From assembly GCA_013398615.1 (NCBI GenBank), contig VZSR01000520.1:36744563-36808562 (forward strand): DNA of 64,000 bases, given 5' to 3'. The notes below the pieces were generated by a model, which made no database searches, had not been told where the DNA came from, and saw only the letters and a list, made by a program, of their open reading frames with translations. The position numbers were made by a program, and so were the translations under genes. The stretch comes from Brachypodius melanocephalos (taxonomy: Eukaryota; Chordata; Aves; Passeriformes; Pycnonotidae). The number at the start of each line of letters is the position of its first letter. The first letter of the stretch is position 1. Shown here piece by piece: positions 22,340-36,553 of this stretch.

Positions 22340-25300
22340 CAGGCACTCTTTACTTTGCAGCCCAAAACACACAAAGCACCCATTAGAATGAAGAGGCCTG
22401 TGATGTCTCTTCATGTGCAGAGTGTAAAGGTACATGAATGTCCTTGCTTGTTGGCATTTAATTTACCAGTTGCCTCTGTAGTGGAGGCTTGGCAGATTCA
22501 GCTTGAATCTGAAAGACAGGCTGTCATACTGAGAGTCTGCTGCCTACTGCTGAAATTGAGAGGCTTGGCAGATATGCAAACAGTAACTGGGTTTGAGTTG
22601 TTTTGATTACAAGTTAAACAGAAAGTCATTGGCAGGGCCAATATAAATCTGCTGAGGTTTTTTGGCAAAATCTGTGGAGGTATTTCTATAGATTCTGCAG
22701 AATTCTGCAGCACCTTGATTTCACATCAAAGAATGTCCACCTCTGAACCCGTTCTGTGGATAAATGTGTCAGAAACGTGAGTGAACATGTTTAAGTCGCT
22801 GAGAGCTTCCAGATTCAGAAATATAAAGCATATGAACAACATGCTGTAGCACACCACCTTTGTACAGCTGATAAATTGTGAAGCCAGATGTTTCACTGAA
22901 GTTCAGGTGCATTTTTGGAGAAGTAAATTAAGGTAAGTTATAAACAGCTGGAACAGGAAGGCAACATAGGTTTTAATGAAAGTTTCAGGTGAGCACGTGA
23001 AAAAAACAAAAGGATTGGACCTTGTCCTGAGCTCAGCTATGTTGGTTGAAATGCTGAGATATTTCACCAGTATGTTTTGTATCATATTAATCAAGATTTT
23101 CTGAAGCTGCTTCCTGCGTGGCGTGCAGTGCCTTAACAGTGGTTCGACTTGGTACAATTCAGTCTGCAATTGGCTTTTTTCTCCCCTTTTTCAATAACTT
23201 TGTCTGAAACACCGTGTTTGACTAAATATCCAGACCTGATAAAATCCAAATTCTCATCCCAAATTTATTATCCTTACAGAGTTCATCCCCCTTCCTAATC
23301 TGCAATGCTGAGTTGATAAAAGTAACACAAACTGACATTGTATAAGCAAAAGAAGGAGGCTCTAAACTTTAATTATATGCACTTTTACAGGGCAACCTCT
23401 GCTCAATTCTAACTTAGTGTTTTGAACACTAACACATCCTTTAATAAAATTGCCTTGCAATTTTAAGGTAAAACCACATTAATTTTGGAGGGAGGGAAAA
23501 GAGTATATATAATTGTTGCTCCTATTGTTTCTGTCTGACTGGCGGTAGACAGATTTCTGCAAGGCTGGCTAGCAACAATACATTGATTTACAGAGGCAAG
23601 GAGATCTCCACAATTCAAAGGGCTAAGACACCTTTATTTGAAAACTGAGAATCTGCAAAATGTGGTAAAGTTCCTGGAAAGTACCCAAATGCACGGAATC
23701 TTTTTTTTTTTTTTTTTTTTCTTTTTTTTTTTTTCTTCTTCACTTGTATCAGCTATACCGCCTATTACAGCTTTCTAGGCAGGAAAAAATGTTACCTCTG
23801 AATTTACACATATTATTACATACATCACGCTAAATTTTACAAGAACCTAATTTGGGCAAATTGATTAGAATGTGGACATTGATGCCTAAATGCTCTTTAT
23901 TTTCAGTTCTGACAAACTGAAAAAGCACATTATTTTCCTCTGAGAAGTAAATTTTTGTTTTCTTTGGAAATTACTCCACTCCTTTCTCATACTGAATGTC
24001 CCTTTCCCTTGAGCAAAAAGAATGAAAGAGTTTATATGAATGAATCATATTTCACTCTGGTTAATGGATGACAATAGCATTTTAAGAATTTCTTTTTCAG
24101 GTGAAGATTGAAAATATATACTGACTTTTTGCCTTTTTTTGTTGCTTTTCACTGTTCCATATATTCCTCTTCAAAAAGAAGTGAATTTAGGAAGCTTTAA
24201 GCAACATACTCACCCAATCCTGCAACCCGATGCAAATTTTTAGAGAATGCTTACAAATGTCAAATCCTTCTGAAAGTGATAGACTTTATTACTGTTCTTT
24301 CTTATAATGCAAACATTTCAGTGCAGCTCAGAGCTTATTTTTCAAAATATACAGGATTTTGATATATGGACAACAGGAGAATATGTATTTTAGATATAAT
24401 GCCATAAGTGCTCAAAAGTTATTTCTGAGCTGATTTAACATGGAAAATCTCCAGGTAGATTAATTTTATAGGCTGCTTTTATGGGTGTAACATTTCAAGA
24501 TGAGAAAGCCACGCTTCTGAAATTTAGTTTCGGCAGATTTCATTGGCACCTTCATCTCCATCTTTTATTACCTTAAAGTTGGAATTTAATCTCTCTCTCT
24601 CTTTTTTTTTTTTTTTTCCTAATCCCCCCCGATTTTTACTTAATTCCTTACTGAGATGGCTGGGCCTTTATTTTTGTTCAAAGATTCTGTTGTCTCTATT
24701 GCTGTCTAACTGTTTACATTCTGAAGGAAGAAACAAAATAATTACAAAAGAGACACTTAAATATCTATGCTTAGAAATTATAAGACCTGTGATGTAGAAG
24801 ATTTTTACTAGGGCAGGCAACTATAGGAGGAGGTTAAGCAAATGTCACCCAAACCCCTCTTTTCAAATGGCTGAATTAATTACAGTGGTAAGAGAAAGTT
24901 GTCCCAAATCCAGCTGCATTATTGTGGTAAAGGCAGGGTTTGAAACTGCAGCCCTTGCACACAAAAAAACTTCTGAAACGTGACTTTTTAAAGAAACACC
25001 TATTTGTAACATTGCCAACAGGGGCTGCGTTGCAATGAAAGGAGAATGTGGGCTATACAGAAGCATGTTTAGCAATGTTTCTGCATGGCTTTTAATATGG
25101 ATTCATTACACACTTTATATATGTGTCCAGAAAAAGCATATGAGCAATAGTGCACGTTTGTGTAACATGTATGTTTTCCTGTTTCTGAAAGGTGAATGCA
25201 TTGCAACTGCATATGGAAAGTGACTTTCATGAATGTGTTAAGGATGCTTTATAAGCCTCACTATCTCAGCCATTTGGTTAGTTCCTGTTATTGTTATTTG

Positions 25301-26040
25301 TTTCTTTGACTGTTGCACAGAAACAGTCAGTATTCTGGCCTGATGGCCTGCAAAAATTGCTAAAAAACGAGGAATGTATTTTTTGTATTTCAGGAGTGCA
25401 GGTTAAGAGAAAGCAGGAGAAGCATTTAAATCAGAAAATGAATGTGTATGTGTGTGTGTGTCTTTGTGAATGTGTGTGTGGGTGCGCATATTTGGAAATT
25501 CACAAACTAACACTTTCAGGCTATGATCTCAGTTTTTATGACTGAATTACATACCTTAAAAAATTGTTCTTGCTAATATAAATGCTAAGAAACTCTCAAA
25601 AATTGTGGTGCCTACTGTAATAAAATTCTCCGTGAGAGAATGACAGAGATACAAAACACTAAACATTGATGATTTCCTTGCTATCAATGCAATTGCATAA
25701 ATTAGGTGTGCATTAAGTTCCCAGTGATTTACAGCAGTTGAAACTTACAAAAGATGATTACATTTGATGCTTCTTTATGAAATACAAAAAAGCTGATGTT
25801 TACTTGCAGAGTGGTTAAAAGAAGCAGGAGCTAAATCTAGATTATAGAATCTGTTTTACAGAGATTTTTTTATAGCTTTTATATATTTTTTTTCTGCAAA
25901 TTTTCCTTAAAGATATATTTCATTAGTCAAACTTGCATCTACTATTTGTTAGTTTGGAAATAAAACTCTATTTTTTTTTTCTCCTCTTGCCCTCCTCATT
26001 GCTACCCTATTAGTGGAAGTGGCATTTTATTGATTAGACA
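22340..26040. other. AT-rich unique sequence with simple repeats
   Basis: It contains a 16-bp palindrome CTGCAGAATTCTGCAG (22695-22710), a T-rich tract at 23701-23739, CT/T runs near 24590-24617 and a GT-rich microsatellite at 25443-25486. Open frames reach 88 codons and none is recognisable. Confidence 0.55.
25443..25486 (+). repeat. Interrupted GT microsatellite
   Basis: TG dinucleotides dominate 44 bases, broken by short interruptions such as CTT and AA. This is an old, imperfect repeat. Confidence 0.85.
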
Positions 26041-27560
26041 TTTAATAACAATATTCTTTTATATTTTCTCAAATGTTTAACTTTGCATTGTGGCTGTTGT
26101 AAAGGTCCCCATGAACGACACAACTGAAATGGGAGAATGAAGAAATGTATTGGCTATGACAAGAAGAAGTAATTGCTTTTCCTCAAAGGATCAGATGTGG
26201 TATAGTTGTTTGAAAAACAATCTAAACAACATTTTGTTCACCATTGATTTTAAAAGCATTAAAATTAGTTTTTATGCAGCTATACTCATTAAGCTTTTAT
26301 GTATACTGTGTAGGGTGAATAGTTAAGAAGCAATAAAGCATTCTGCAGTAAAATATACTTTGCCAGTTGTCAGAAGAAATAAAATACATAGATTGGGAGT
26401 GTTTGTTTCCTGTAGAATATTGTGATATTTGCCCTGTTAATTACAATCCAAATAAAGCTATTTTATTTGTGTATTTTAAACAGCCTTGTAGCCATAGATG
26501 GCTAATACAACTATTATTGAGAGTGTGGTGTTTGGGGATTGTCTGTTCTACTGATGAGAAACCATCATCAGCTACATATATCCCGAGAATTCTTGCATTT
26601 TAAAAAGAAATCATCTCTTAGAAATTGGTGTTCCAAAGTCTAATTGTAAATTTTAGCCTTGAAAGCCAGATGAAAGTGCCATGCTGTGCAATTCTCTTCT
26701 GTACTCCCTTTAGTTCCTCATGTCAGTATCTGCATTCATACACAGACTAGTTCCCCTAATTTCACTGAAGTAGTTAACTATTTATTAAAAAAGGAAGTAG
26801 TCTGGAAAACAGCAACAGTCTAGTGCCCAAGGAAAGGAAACTTACTTGGTTATTACTTGGAAGAGCATAACCTTTTATTTTGTTTCTCAAAAATGAAGAG
26901 AGGAGTATGTGTACAGTACAACAACATGCCATCAGAGAGAATAATGCATACAAAAATGAATTCCTGTTATTGTGTTCAGGTGTGTTTGTGAATAAAAAAT
27001 TGAATTTTGAAAAGTCAATTAAAATGCATTTAAATTCTTTAACACCAAAATTCTTTAATGTGAAAAAATTTTCTAGACAGTTTGTCAGTATCGCTGTAAG
27101 CAGTGTGCTGTGATCAGAACGGGTTTCCCACACTTATGACTGTAAGATGGCTCAGAAATGCATTACACCTTCCTGTTTCAAATCAGGAGACCACTCTTGA
27201 AAACATAGAAGTACTTATAAAGTAAATAACCTTTAATTAAATATCATTGTCTAGCATTAATCTTTATAGCTCTACTCCCTATGGAAATAAAAGTGGATAT
27301 TCAATTTGTTTTGATTATGCATGAATTTTTACAGAAGCGTTATTTCTGTATTGCTGTGTTCTTCAAGAAGGCAGCCTATTTGTGTCGGCATAAGCCATTA
27401 AGAAGATGGTTCTTCATTAATGCGAGATAAGAGTGACTCATTTCTGTTGTATATAAATAGATTGACATTTAGAAAGATTAATTATTATTTTTAAGAATAA
27501 ACATCAATTCATATGTGGCTGGTGTAGCCTTCCCGTTCAGTCTGAAATCCCAGTTATTTT
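26041..27560. other. AT-rich sequence, possibly conserved non-coding
   Basis: ATTA/TAAT words are frequent, and a few CpGs remain around 27341-27425. The minus-strand frame at 26774-27133 (119 codons) has no recognisable domain and is mirrored by a plus-strand frame. This is weaker evidence than for blocks A-D. Confidence 0.2.
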
Positions 27561-30510
27561 CAGAGTTAACAGTGAAGTGAAATACGAAGTGTTTCTATTG
27601 TATCCAATAGGTACTGTTTGTGGTACCTGCTGATTTCAGGGGTGTTTAGTTGCACGAGTCAAAATGCACTTTTCTCCTAAACTAGATTCTTTACATACAT
27701 GCACAAGACAGAGCAGGGACACACTTAAATCCTGCTTCCATAATTCCTCGAAAACAAGCTCCATCCAAAATGGTATCTTCAGCCTCAAACAGTTTCATTC
27801 ATCTTTTCCGTCTTTACTTAGGATAATTTTGTGACAGCTGGGTCAGGAAAGTCCACTAAATTCTATCTCAGTGCTAGGTCACAGTGCCAGGGTGCATCTC
27901 TCTACATCAGCCTCTTGCAGCCTTCACCAGCAGGTCTGCTTTTGCCAAACAGGTTAATCTACTCTTGGTGAAAATACACTCTTCAGTGCTGAGCTAATGC
28001 TGTCTCCCTGCTAATCATGGATGAGGGATAAACAGAGAGGAAAAGTGTGGTCTTTCCAACTCTTCAGTATTGGAGTACAGCTTTCGCTCTGGTCTCTCAT
28101 AGTGAAGTGAGGATGGCAAATTTCATGGTGAGTGAGGAGGTAGACCATAATCTCTGTAATAATTCTCAGCCTGACATGGTCTGAGGATGCCTGTCCTCAG
28201 TGCAGTAAACACTGGATTTTTCCGTAGCTGTGCAGCAAGACACACTTTGCCACTCCACTGTGGCTATGCATTTGCAGGAGATGTCAGAGAGTGTTTAAAT
28301 AATGTGTAATGGCATGTTGCTCTTTCATCATTTAGGGAAGTGGCTCTCCCCTGTGACAGTCATTATATGCTCAGTGCTGAACCTTGGAAAACACTTTTAA
28401 TCCTGCCTGTTGTGCCCACACAGCTAGGCAAATGCATACATTCAGCACAGAAGCATTATCCCAATGTATAACATGATGTTTAGTGATGAAGCCTGAACAA
28501 ACTGAACCAATGCAGACCCTGGGAAACATCCACTGCAGAGGCAGAGCTGTGGGCACATCCAACAGGGTAGAAAATAGCCCCAGGAGCAGAATTCTCTGAA
28601 CCAGGCAGGGATCCCAGCGATTCCTCTCTCAGCCTGGCTTTCTACTCTGCAAACAAGGTGAAGAGATAGAAATAAACAAGAGAAGTGAAACAACACATAA
28701 AATGAAGGTCACAGCAGAATGTGTGATTTTGAGGAGAAAACAGAGAAGCAGCGTTCCTCTCATTCTTGCACATATAACCTTCATTCTGGTTACAGGAAAG
28801 GAGTAGGGGCTGCAAAGACAGAATGCTTTTGGATGGCTGTCCTGCCATCCCACTCTGTATAATCAGGATCCCAGAATTCATGTGTAGTCAACAGAAAGAC
28901 GTGGGATTTTAATGCTGCTGTTTTGAATTATATTTCAGAAGCTCTTCTGACTACATAGAAATCCTTGACAACTGCCAGAAGAGAAACAACATTGGGTCTT
29001 TCTGCATTCAACAATTACATTCTCCTGAGAGTCCTTCCCTTTCTTAGTGGGAGGTAGAAAGCTGTTGTTGGGGATGTAGGCTGTGCAGTGACTAGGCTGG
29101 GAGTGTCACAGCCAAAGGGCACAAGTGTGCTCTTCCACAAGTGTGGGAAGAACTGCAACAATTCTTTTTACAAACAAGATAGACCAAATTAAAAATTTTA
29201 TCTGCATATCTCAAGCATTCTCTGGATTAACTCTTGCTTCAAATCCAACAGCTCTCATTGGATAAGTATCACCTTTTTCAACTATCCAGTAACACATTTG
29301 ATAGTTGCAGTGTGGGATAATCCACCCTAAACCTCACTTAAAGGTTTCAATGCTGTTAACACTGAGCATCTGGAACACAACTTTAGTCTTTAGCTGTTGA
29401 TTTTTGCAATTTTGTAAAAAAAATTTTTTTTTCCCTTCTGGATGAAGATTCCTCTAGTATTAATTTCTTATATATCTCTAAGAGATGTGCTTAAACCATA
29501 ATCAAGTTATCCTTTGCATTACCCTAAACCAAATAAATAGAGCTATTTAGGTCTTTCACTCTCAGTTCTCCTCCAATTCCATCTCTGAGGTCTTTCCTGC
29601 TCCAAAATCTTTCCACCCTTTCTAGGACTGGTCCCACAGCTATTAAAAACACATGTAACTTTTCTACTTCTACTCTGTATTCCCCTGTTTATTCATCTAA
29701 GGACCAAGATAGCTTTTAGCTACAATGTCACACATTAAGCTCCTGAGAAGGAGATGAAGGGGATTAATGGATCTAGAAGTCAATTTTTAAAAGTTTACAC
29801 CAGAGTGAATGCTATTATAAAAGCCTTTAATGAGAATGAACCTGTGCAAATATCACCGACTGCACCTCTTCAGCATTTGTTTTACAGTAGAGATGGTTGC
29901 ACATTAAATGTCTTTTGGCAAGGGAGTTAAGGATTCTATTGGGAGCAATATAACATCCACTTTTTGGTACTCTATTCCTTGGGAGATCATATTGTTTCCT
30001 ACTTGAGTAAGTCTATCAAAACCTGCCCTTGCTCTGGAAAGCACCATTTTGTTAACACTCATTTTCGATCTTTCTGAACTTGCCAGTGAAATATATTTCA
30101 ATGGGCTTGTTCAATGTGGTATGAACACAGACAAGAAGATAATTAGCTGTGGCTGGAAAAAAAAAGAGTAGAAACAGAAGTTGAAAATTGTCCTGAAAAT
30201 ATTCTGATCTAAAACTCAAAAGGTTGATTATTTGCCATAATTTCTTCTCTAAATTATAACCAATTGGTTCTATTGCAGATGCTACTTCCCAGTGTAGAGT
30301 GAAACTCTCTGAGGAGTAGTGATAAGTCAGTGAAAGTGTATGGAGGAGGGGGTGAAAGAAGCACAGTCAAGAGGATGTGGTGAGAGGAAATGATGAAAGG
30401 GCATATTAGCATAGCAGGAAACAGCAGAACATGTGGCAAACACACTGAGGACTGCATGCATTTCATGTGTCAAATTACCTCCAAAGAGGTATTTTTTTTT
30501 GGAATTTAAA
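27561..30510. other. Unique sequence, no gene seen
   Basis: The composition is mixed. An A8T9 palindromic run sits near 29416-29432. Short frames around 28.4-28.9 kb overlap on the minus strand and look like chance. Confidence 0.5.
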
Positions 30511-30553
30511 GCATAGTAAGAAAGTATATAAGTAAGAAAGCATAGTAAGAAAG
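30511..30553 (+). repeat. Short tandem repeat of a CATAGTAAGAAAG unit
   Basis: GCATAGTAAGAAAG is followed by a variant (TATATAAGTAAGAAAG) and then another near-exact copy, making about three units. Confidence 0.7.
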
Positions 30554-31879
30554 CTCTCAGGACCTAATTATGTGGGACAAATTAGCCTGCAAGACCTTCA
30601 TAATCTGTCTAAAGGTGTGGGTGTAGAAGTAAGTTAACAAGCAGGTTATTTTGAGTAAGTGTCTGAAACTCCAGTTGTGCCACACGTAAAAGAGCTTATG
30701 TGCAATAAACAGAAAACTGCAGGAGGTTTTAATGCACACCTGAAACAGCAGAGTGACATAAGGGAGATAAGACAAAAGGAAAGAGCTCACAGTGCCTCAT
30801 TTGGGCAAAACGGGCTCAAGTGTCTCTGAAGACTGGTAGCAAACACTGCAAAGCCACAGTTTAAGTCAGAGCAATCCGTAGATTCTATTTCGTCATAATG
30901 AAACACGTTTTCCGTGGCTTAGGTGACTCATCTACTATCTCTAAATACCTCAAGGTGTTTAAAGACCACAACAGAATTAAGATCTGAGAGAAGCTAAACC
31001 AGACACCACACCTGCAATTTTTGCCTTCAGTTGGGAACCAAGTGGAAGCAAAAGTTGGTCTTTTGTCAGAAATTTCAGATGAGCAGGAATAATGGTGTCT
31101 GTGAAACAGCCTTAGCAGGGACCCTTACAGCACAGACAACATGGTTGACAGGATACGATAGAAGCTGTAAAAAAAAATCAAATTAGATATATTAGTTCTT
31201 ATAGAGGCTCTATGTTAGGAAATCTGTTTCTTATCTCAAGCTGAAAAGTATTAATAACAAACTTTGATTCATGAGACCTTAGATTAGTGATCAAACCAAT
31301 CATTTGTGTGGAATATTTAGTGTGTTTGAAGTAATCTCTGTTTTGAAAGACAGTGAAAGAGAGTTGAAAATTTCTGTTCTCACTGTGTCTGTCTTTTGAT
31401 CCACTACCTGTTTTTACTGTTTCCTTTAGTTTGTACACTTAGGGATGTGACTGAAATGTGATCCTTCAGTTACTCCAAGAAACTTTTATCTGCTGGGTCA
31501 AGATGTTTAGCCAGCTTGATCTAAAGCATTGTTTTTAATTCAGCCTGACACATTTCTACACCTCCAGAAAAGCTCAGATGACACAGTTTTTGAAGAAAAA
31601 GTTTCAAAAATACGGGGATTAATCCCTAGCATCAGTCTCTTTCTGGCTGGAAACATAGTAATGAATACAGTCCTTTTACTAATTAAGAAAATTTCCACTT
31701 CAATAACAAATTATAGGTTTATGTGAAGCAGTAGTGTCCAAAGAAGAGGATATATCTTGAGAGGTGGACTGTAGTAATCTTTTTTCCCTATAATTTTTCC
31801 TTTGTTTTAAATATACAGCTATTCATAATTGCCTTAGAAACAATTTGTACAGTGCGTAGCAATGTTCCACTGGTTCAGA
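30554..31879. other. Unique sequence, no feature seen
   Basis: No repeat, RNA gene or motif cluster was recognised. Frames are under 80 codons. Confidence 0.5.
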
Positions 31880-32106
31880 AAAATGAGAGCAAAATGTTCT
31901 TTGCTCAAATAAACAAAGTGTCAATCTTTGTTCTATCTATTGATCCTCCTCAGTGACGGCCCTTTTGTTCACGGCCATAGAACTGCTTGTCAGCTGGGGA
32001 GGCATGATTTTAAGCTTTTTTACCTGGTTTTAAAATGAATGTTTATAAGGAGAGTACTTGCAGTCAAAATGTAAATAGAAATTTTTACTGGAGATCTTAA
32101 ATCTTT

Positions 32107-32150
32107 ACAGTGTCACTGTAGCTGTACACTGTGCACCTGTAGTTACAGGT
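32107..32150. repeat. Two adjacent short inverted repeats
   Basis: ACAGTGT (32107-32113) pairs with ACACTGT (32126-32132). Directly after it, ACCTGTA (32135-32141) pairs with TACAGGT (32144-32150) around a GT. The stems have seven base pairs each. ACCTGT/ACAGGT is also a ZEB/SNAI-type E2-box word. The pair could be structural, a binding site or chance. Confidence 0.5.
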
Positions 32151-33277
32151 ATCAGCATTTCTGTTGTAAGGCCTTGCATTGAAGAGAGATTTGGTTTAAG
32201 ATAGACAGCAAGTATTTTTGTATTGTCATATAGCTCTAAAACTCTAAAATGTGCCTAAAATATTTGGACATTTTTACCATGTGGAAAAACGCACATATAT
32301 ATGTATATATCAAGTTGCTTGTCTTTTCTTTAATTTCCTAAAAGTTGCATTAGTTTGGGTGTCAACCTAGAAAGATATTACATGTTAATTTTTTTTATTT
32401 CAAAGAAAAATAATTATAGGCTATAAAACGATGCATTTAATGACTTTGTGAATCTCTACAAAGCAGGATCTCCAATAAGTCTGATAGCCATATGAATGTA
32501 ATTCAGGCAATTGCACAAGAAAGTTAGTAAATAAAAATGGAAGCTGGTTTTATGAGTGAATATTGAAAATGATGCTCTCTTGTGCAGAGAGCACTAGTGC
32601 ATGTGAAACCCTATGTGCTTTTTACATAATATGCCTCTCTAGTTAACATATAACATAAAGTGTCACAGATCTTTTAGAGCTTGATTCACTATGAAAGAAA
32701 CACAGCCATCTGTAGTGTGAAAGTTTATGACTCAATTGTCCACACCTTACAAAGTGATTCAGCAAAGACATATCTGGGCCGTGGAAACTTTTCTTTCCCT
32801 TATTCCATTAGTTCTTGCTTTGAAAGGATAAAAAATATCTTTGAGATGCAGCATGCATTTTAATTCTTGCGTAGTAAGACAGTGTGCAGATTTAAGCATG
32901 TGCTTTTACTTATTATTTTTGTTTTGCAAGGCCATTTCCTCCTTCTGAATCATATTTTGAATTTTCAAAGGTAGATTAATAAAATGTGAAAAATGGCAAG
33001 TCATTTTCAAAGTGATAGGCGTATGGATAGATTAGATTAGACAGAAATCTGGACAGACCATTGGAGAAATGTTGTTAGACAAAATGGGACTTCTGCAATT
33101 ACTTCTAGTCCAGTTGTGACCCATTTTGTAGAGGTTATGCAGTGCTATTTTTTAGCTTTCTTTTTTTCACAAATGCAAAAACCCTATGCAGAGCCTTAGT
33201 TTATATCCCATCCTCATGTCCTCATAGAAACTGTAAGGCAATGCCCCAAAATAATCAAGTTTGACATTATAAATAAC
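32151..33277. other. AT-rich unique sequence, no feature seen
   Basis: A short TATA-rich run lies near 32293-32310. No repeat family or coding potential was seen. Confidence 0.5.
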
Positions 33278-33626
<349 letters not shown>

Positions 33627-33639
33627 ACACACATACACT

Positions 33640-34804
33640 GTATATATAAAATGCATAACTCCTCTTTTATATTTGGTACAGGCAAACAGAATTCATGTTC
33701 CTAGGGTCCAACAGATCAGCTGATACACAGTAACTGCAAGGATTTCTGCGTTTTCCCTCTTTATTTAGTGCTCTCACTAATCTCGATTGTGTGAAGAACT
33801 TCCCTCTAGGACTCCCTGTAATATTTCCTTCTTCCTATCTTTTATTTTGATTGGAGTGGATCCACACCTGACATTGTGAACAAATGAGCTTCAGTAACTT
33901 TTAAATCCCACTTCAAGTCTTACTGCGTTCTAACACTTCCTGACAGATTGGGGCAACCCTGTTATAAACCCTCTGAAGAAATGGTAAATCTTTTTGCCCT
34001 TCATGATAGCTGCCAAGTAGGAGAAGCTGAATGCACATCTAGCCTCACTTTGGAAATCACCTTGCTTCAGGAACATGCTATTTCTCTCATTTGATATTAA
34101 ATCTTTGCCAGAAACCAACAGTTTCAAATGAGCCAATTTTTTTGAGATGGAAGAGCAAGAAAAAGTCAAAGGTATCCCTCCTTTTTTTTTTTTTCCTTTC
34201 TTTTCTCTTTTTTTTTCCCTCTTTTTTTTCCTGGTTGTTTTTAATCTTGGCATTCTGTTCATGGAGCAATCTTTGTTGCCAACATGTCTGCTGCTTCTCC
34301 ATCTCTCACCCTTCAGGTTTCTTAAAATAGCTAAGAACACAGAGTTTCTAAGCCCGAAAAACACACTTACTGGGGAAAAGGGTATGCATGATGTTAAAAA
34401 AAAATATATATTTATACTGTAAGCCCTGCAACCTGGCTTCCTGCCCACGTTTGGGCATCTGTGCTGTCTCTGGATACCTCAACTGACACATGCCAGATCC
34501 AAAGAGGAGGAAATAAAGGGCACTGCTGGTTCAGTGCTGAGCCCATGAACACAGTGCGGTATCTTTGAGAGGTGGGGTTTGCCACCATTAGTCTGCTCGT
34601 TATCACAGACCTCTGGAGAGTAAGGTTCAGTCTTTATTATCTGAAATTAAAACTTCTTTCATAATACATACTGTTACTTCAAGCAGAATTCATTTAGTCA
34701 TTCTTTTCATTATTTCACTGCAGAATCTGGAGTAGGTTTTCAGGTGAGTGCATCTTCAAGTGCAAATCCAAAGGAAGGCATACAGGGCATGGCAAAAGAC
34801 AGAA
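33640..34804. other. Unique sequence with a T/CTTT-rich interval
   Basis: A pyrimidine-rich interval lies at about 34180-34230. It creates the longest open frame of the window on the minus strand (33930-34448), whose lysine/arginine-rich centre is only translated simple sequence. GCCCACGTTTGGGC near 34442 is a small inverted repeat. Confidence 0.5.
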
Positions 34805-34862
34805 GATGATAATTTAACACATCAGATAATTTAACACATTAGATGATAATTTAACACATCAA
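34805..34862 (+). repeat. Tandem repeat, three copies of GATAATTTAACACAT
   Basis: Three copies of a 17-20-bp unit, differing by single bases and by a GAT insertion. Confidence 0.8.
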
Positions 34863-36540
34863 AAGTTCACATATCTATAGTTAGTACTGAATTCATGGAA
34901 ATAGAAACAAAAGTTTTAGAAGGCAGCATAGCAATTCCTCAGGTCTTGGCACAGAAATCAAATCCTCCTCTGACGAAGGCGATGGGCTTTTAGAAGGAAG
35001 AATTCAAATTGGAAGAAAAAATGCTGGCATACAAACGAAGAGGAAAGACAGAAGGAAAAATTCTTGAAACATATAAACTTCAGAAAAGCATGGGGAATTC
35101 AGAGGGTTGAAGGAGGAGTAACTGAATTCAGGATCTAAGATGTATGCTATTTAATTTCTCTGAACTATTTCTGTTTTCACATTTTGAAATTTTCATGGAT
35201 TTGACAAAGGATTTTATTTATGGTCAACAGAGATGAATATATAGAGAAGCAAAATGATGGAAGAGTATGACTAACCCTCTTTGTTGCCCTAAAAGACAGT
35301 CCTTAAGCCCCCAACAGCAAATGACACTGTCAAAAAGATTTCCAGTAGTACTGCCTGCCCTTGGCCCATCCCTTACTACCTGGAAATGCTTGGCTACCAA
35401 GGTTTTTTGCCTTCACAGGGTTTATGAAACAAAGAACTGTAAAAAACTAAAGACTGACAGCTCCAAAGATATTTTTATCCTCTCAGCAGGATTCAAGGAT
35501 ATGCAAAGAGAAGTTGGCAGATTTATGGTACTGAGTTAGGAACTGGTTCTGCACCGGCTGAAGAGCTTGTTGAACTTGCACAACACATAGGGTACAGGCT
35601 GGGTGGGTTGTGCCATCTGCTTAGAAACAAAAAGCAAGGGAGAATTTCAACAGCTGTTTGTTGAGTCAGATACTCATCCCTGATTGTTTGTGCCACAGCG
35701 GCAGATTACTGCCAAAGAAATGCATCCCCTGTTGCTTAATACACCTGACCTGGATGTTATAAAGTTACACCTGCTGGAAACAAGCCTTATGATGTAGTGC
35801 TCATAAAATGCCAGTGATTCTACTAGAGAAATGTTCTGAAATCAGCATGTTGAGTTCATCCTTGACTCTTTGTAGGTAATGGCGATAAAGCAGGGTGCAG
35901 TAGGAATTTATCCCAGCTGATTCTACAAGGTGATGAGTATGATGCTTATATTATATTCAGGTTTTCCCCGAGTATGCTCAGTTTTGTTGGGTATGACATA
36001 CTGCATGTGAGTCACTCATATTCTGTATGAGTCATATGCTGAAGTGTGAAAGCAATGCTGTATCTCTGCTGTTGTTACCCGCTGCTCAGCTGCTGCCATA
36101 CCACACAGCTCAAGCCAATTGAGCTCACCTTCCCAGTTTGAGCCAGCTCTCATCAGCTGCCTGAGCCCTATAAATGAGATCCATAGAGTTGTCCAACATA
36201 TAACTAATGCAAATGCCATATGTGTTTGGGGTTGGTCTTTGAGTTACGAGTCTGTGGGTTAGAACCTCCAAGAGGTCTTCTGAAAGGATTGTAAAGTGTC
36301 CAGAAAACATGTTGGCATCTATGAAATGTATTTTGAAAAGGGAAATAATTATGCAGCCTTTTAAAGTGCACTCGTCTATAGTACAAAGTAGACAAAATGT
36401 GTTTGTTTTTCTCACAAACCTGACATTTTAAGACTGCAAATACAGACTACCGTATGTTTGATGGATTTCACAAAGATCAGGTGAACTAAGAATGCTTCAA
36501 AGTCTGAGAAATTCTGGGGCAGTCACACCCTGGAGGTCAA
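34863..36540. other. Unique sequence, partly purine-rich
   Basis: About 34970-35130 is purine-rich on the plus strand. Frames at 35267-35539 (plus) and 36016-36415 (minus) give no recognisable domains. Confidence 0.45.
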
Positions 36541-36553
36541 GTGTTAGTCAAAC

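Noticed and set aside
22695..22710. CTGCAGAATTCTGCAG palindrome as a functional site
   Set aside because: It is a real palindrome but short, isolated and without supporting context.
23141..23151. GGTTCGA, a tRNA B-box-like word
   Set aside because: No A-box at the right distance and no cloverleaf. A single word is not a tRNA or SINE.
33930..34448. 172-codon minus-strand frame, longest in the window
   Set aside because: Its lysine-rich centre is translated T/CTTT-rich simple sequence. A similar frame is open on the other strand, and there is no domain.
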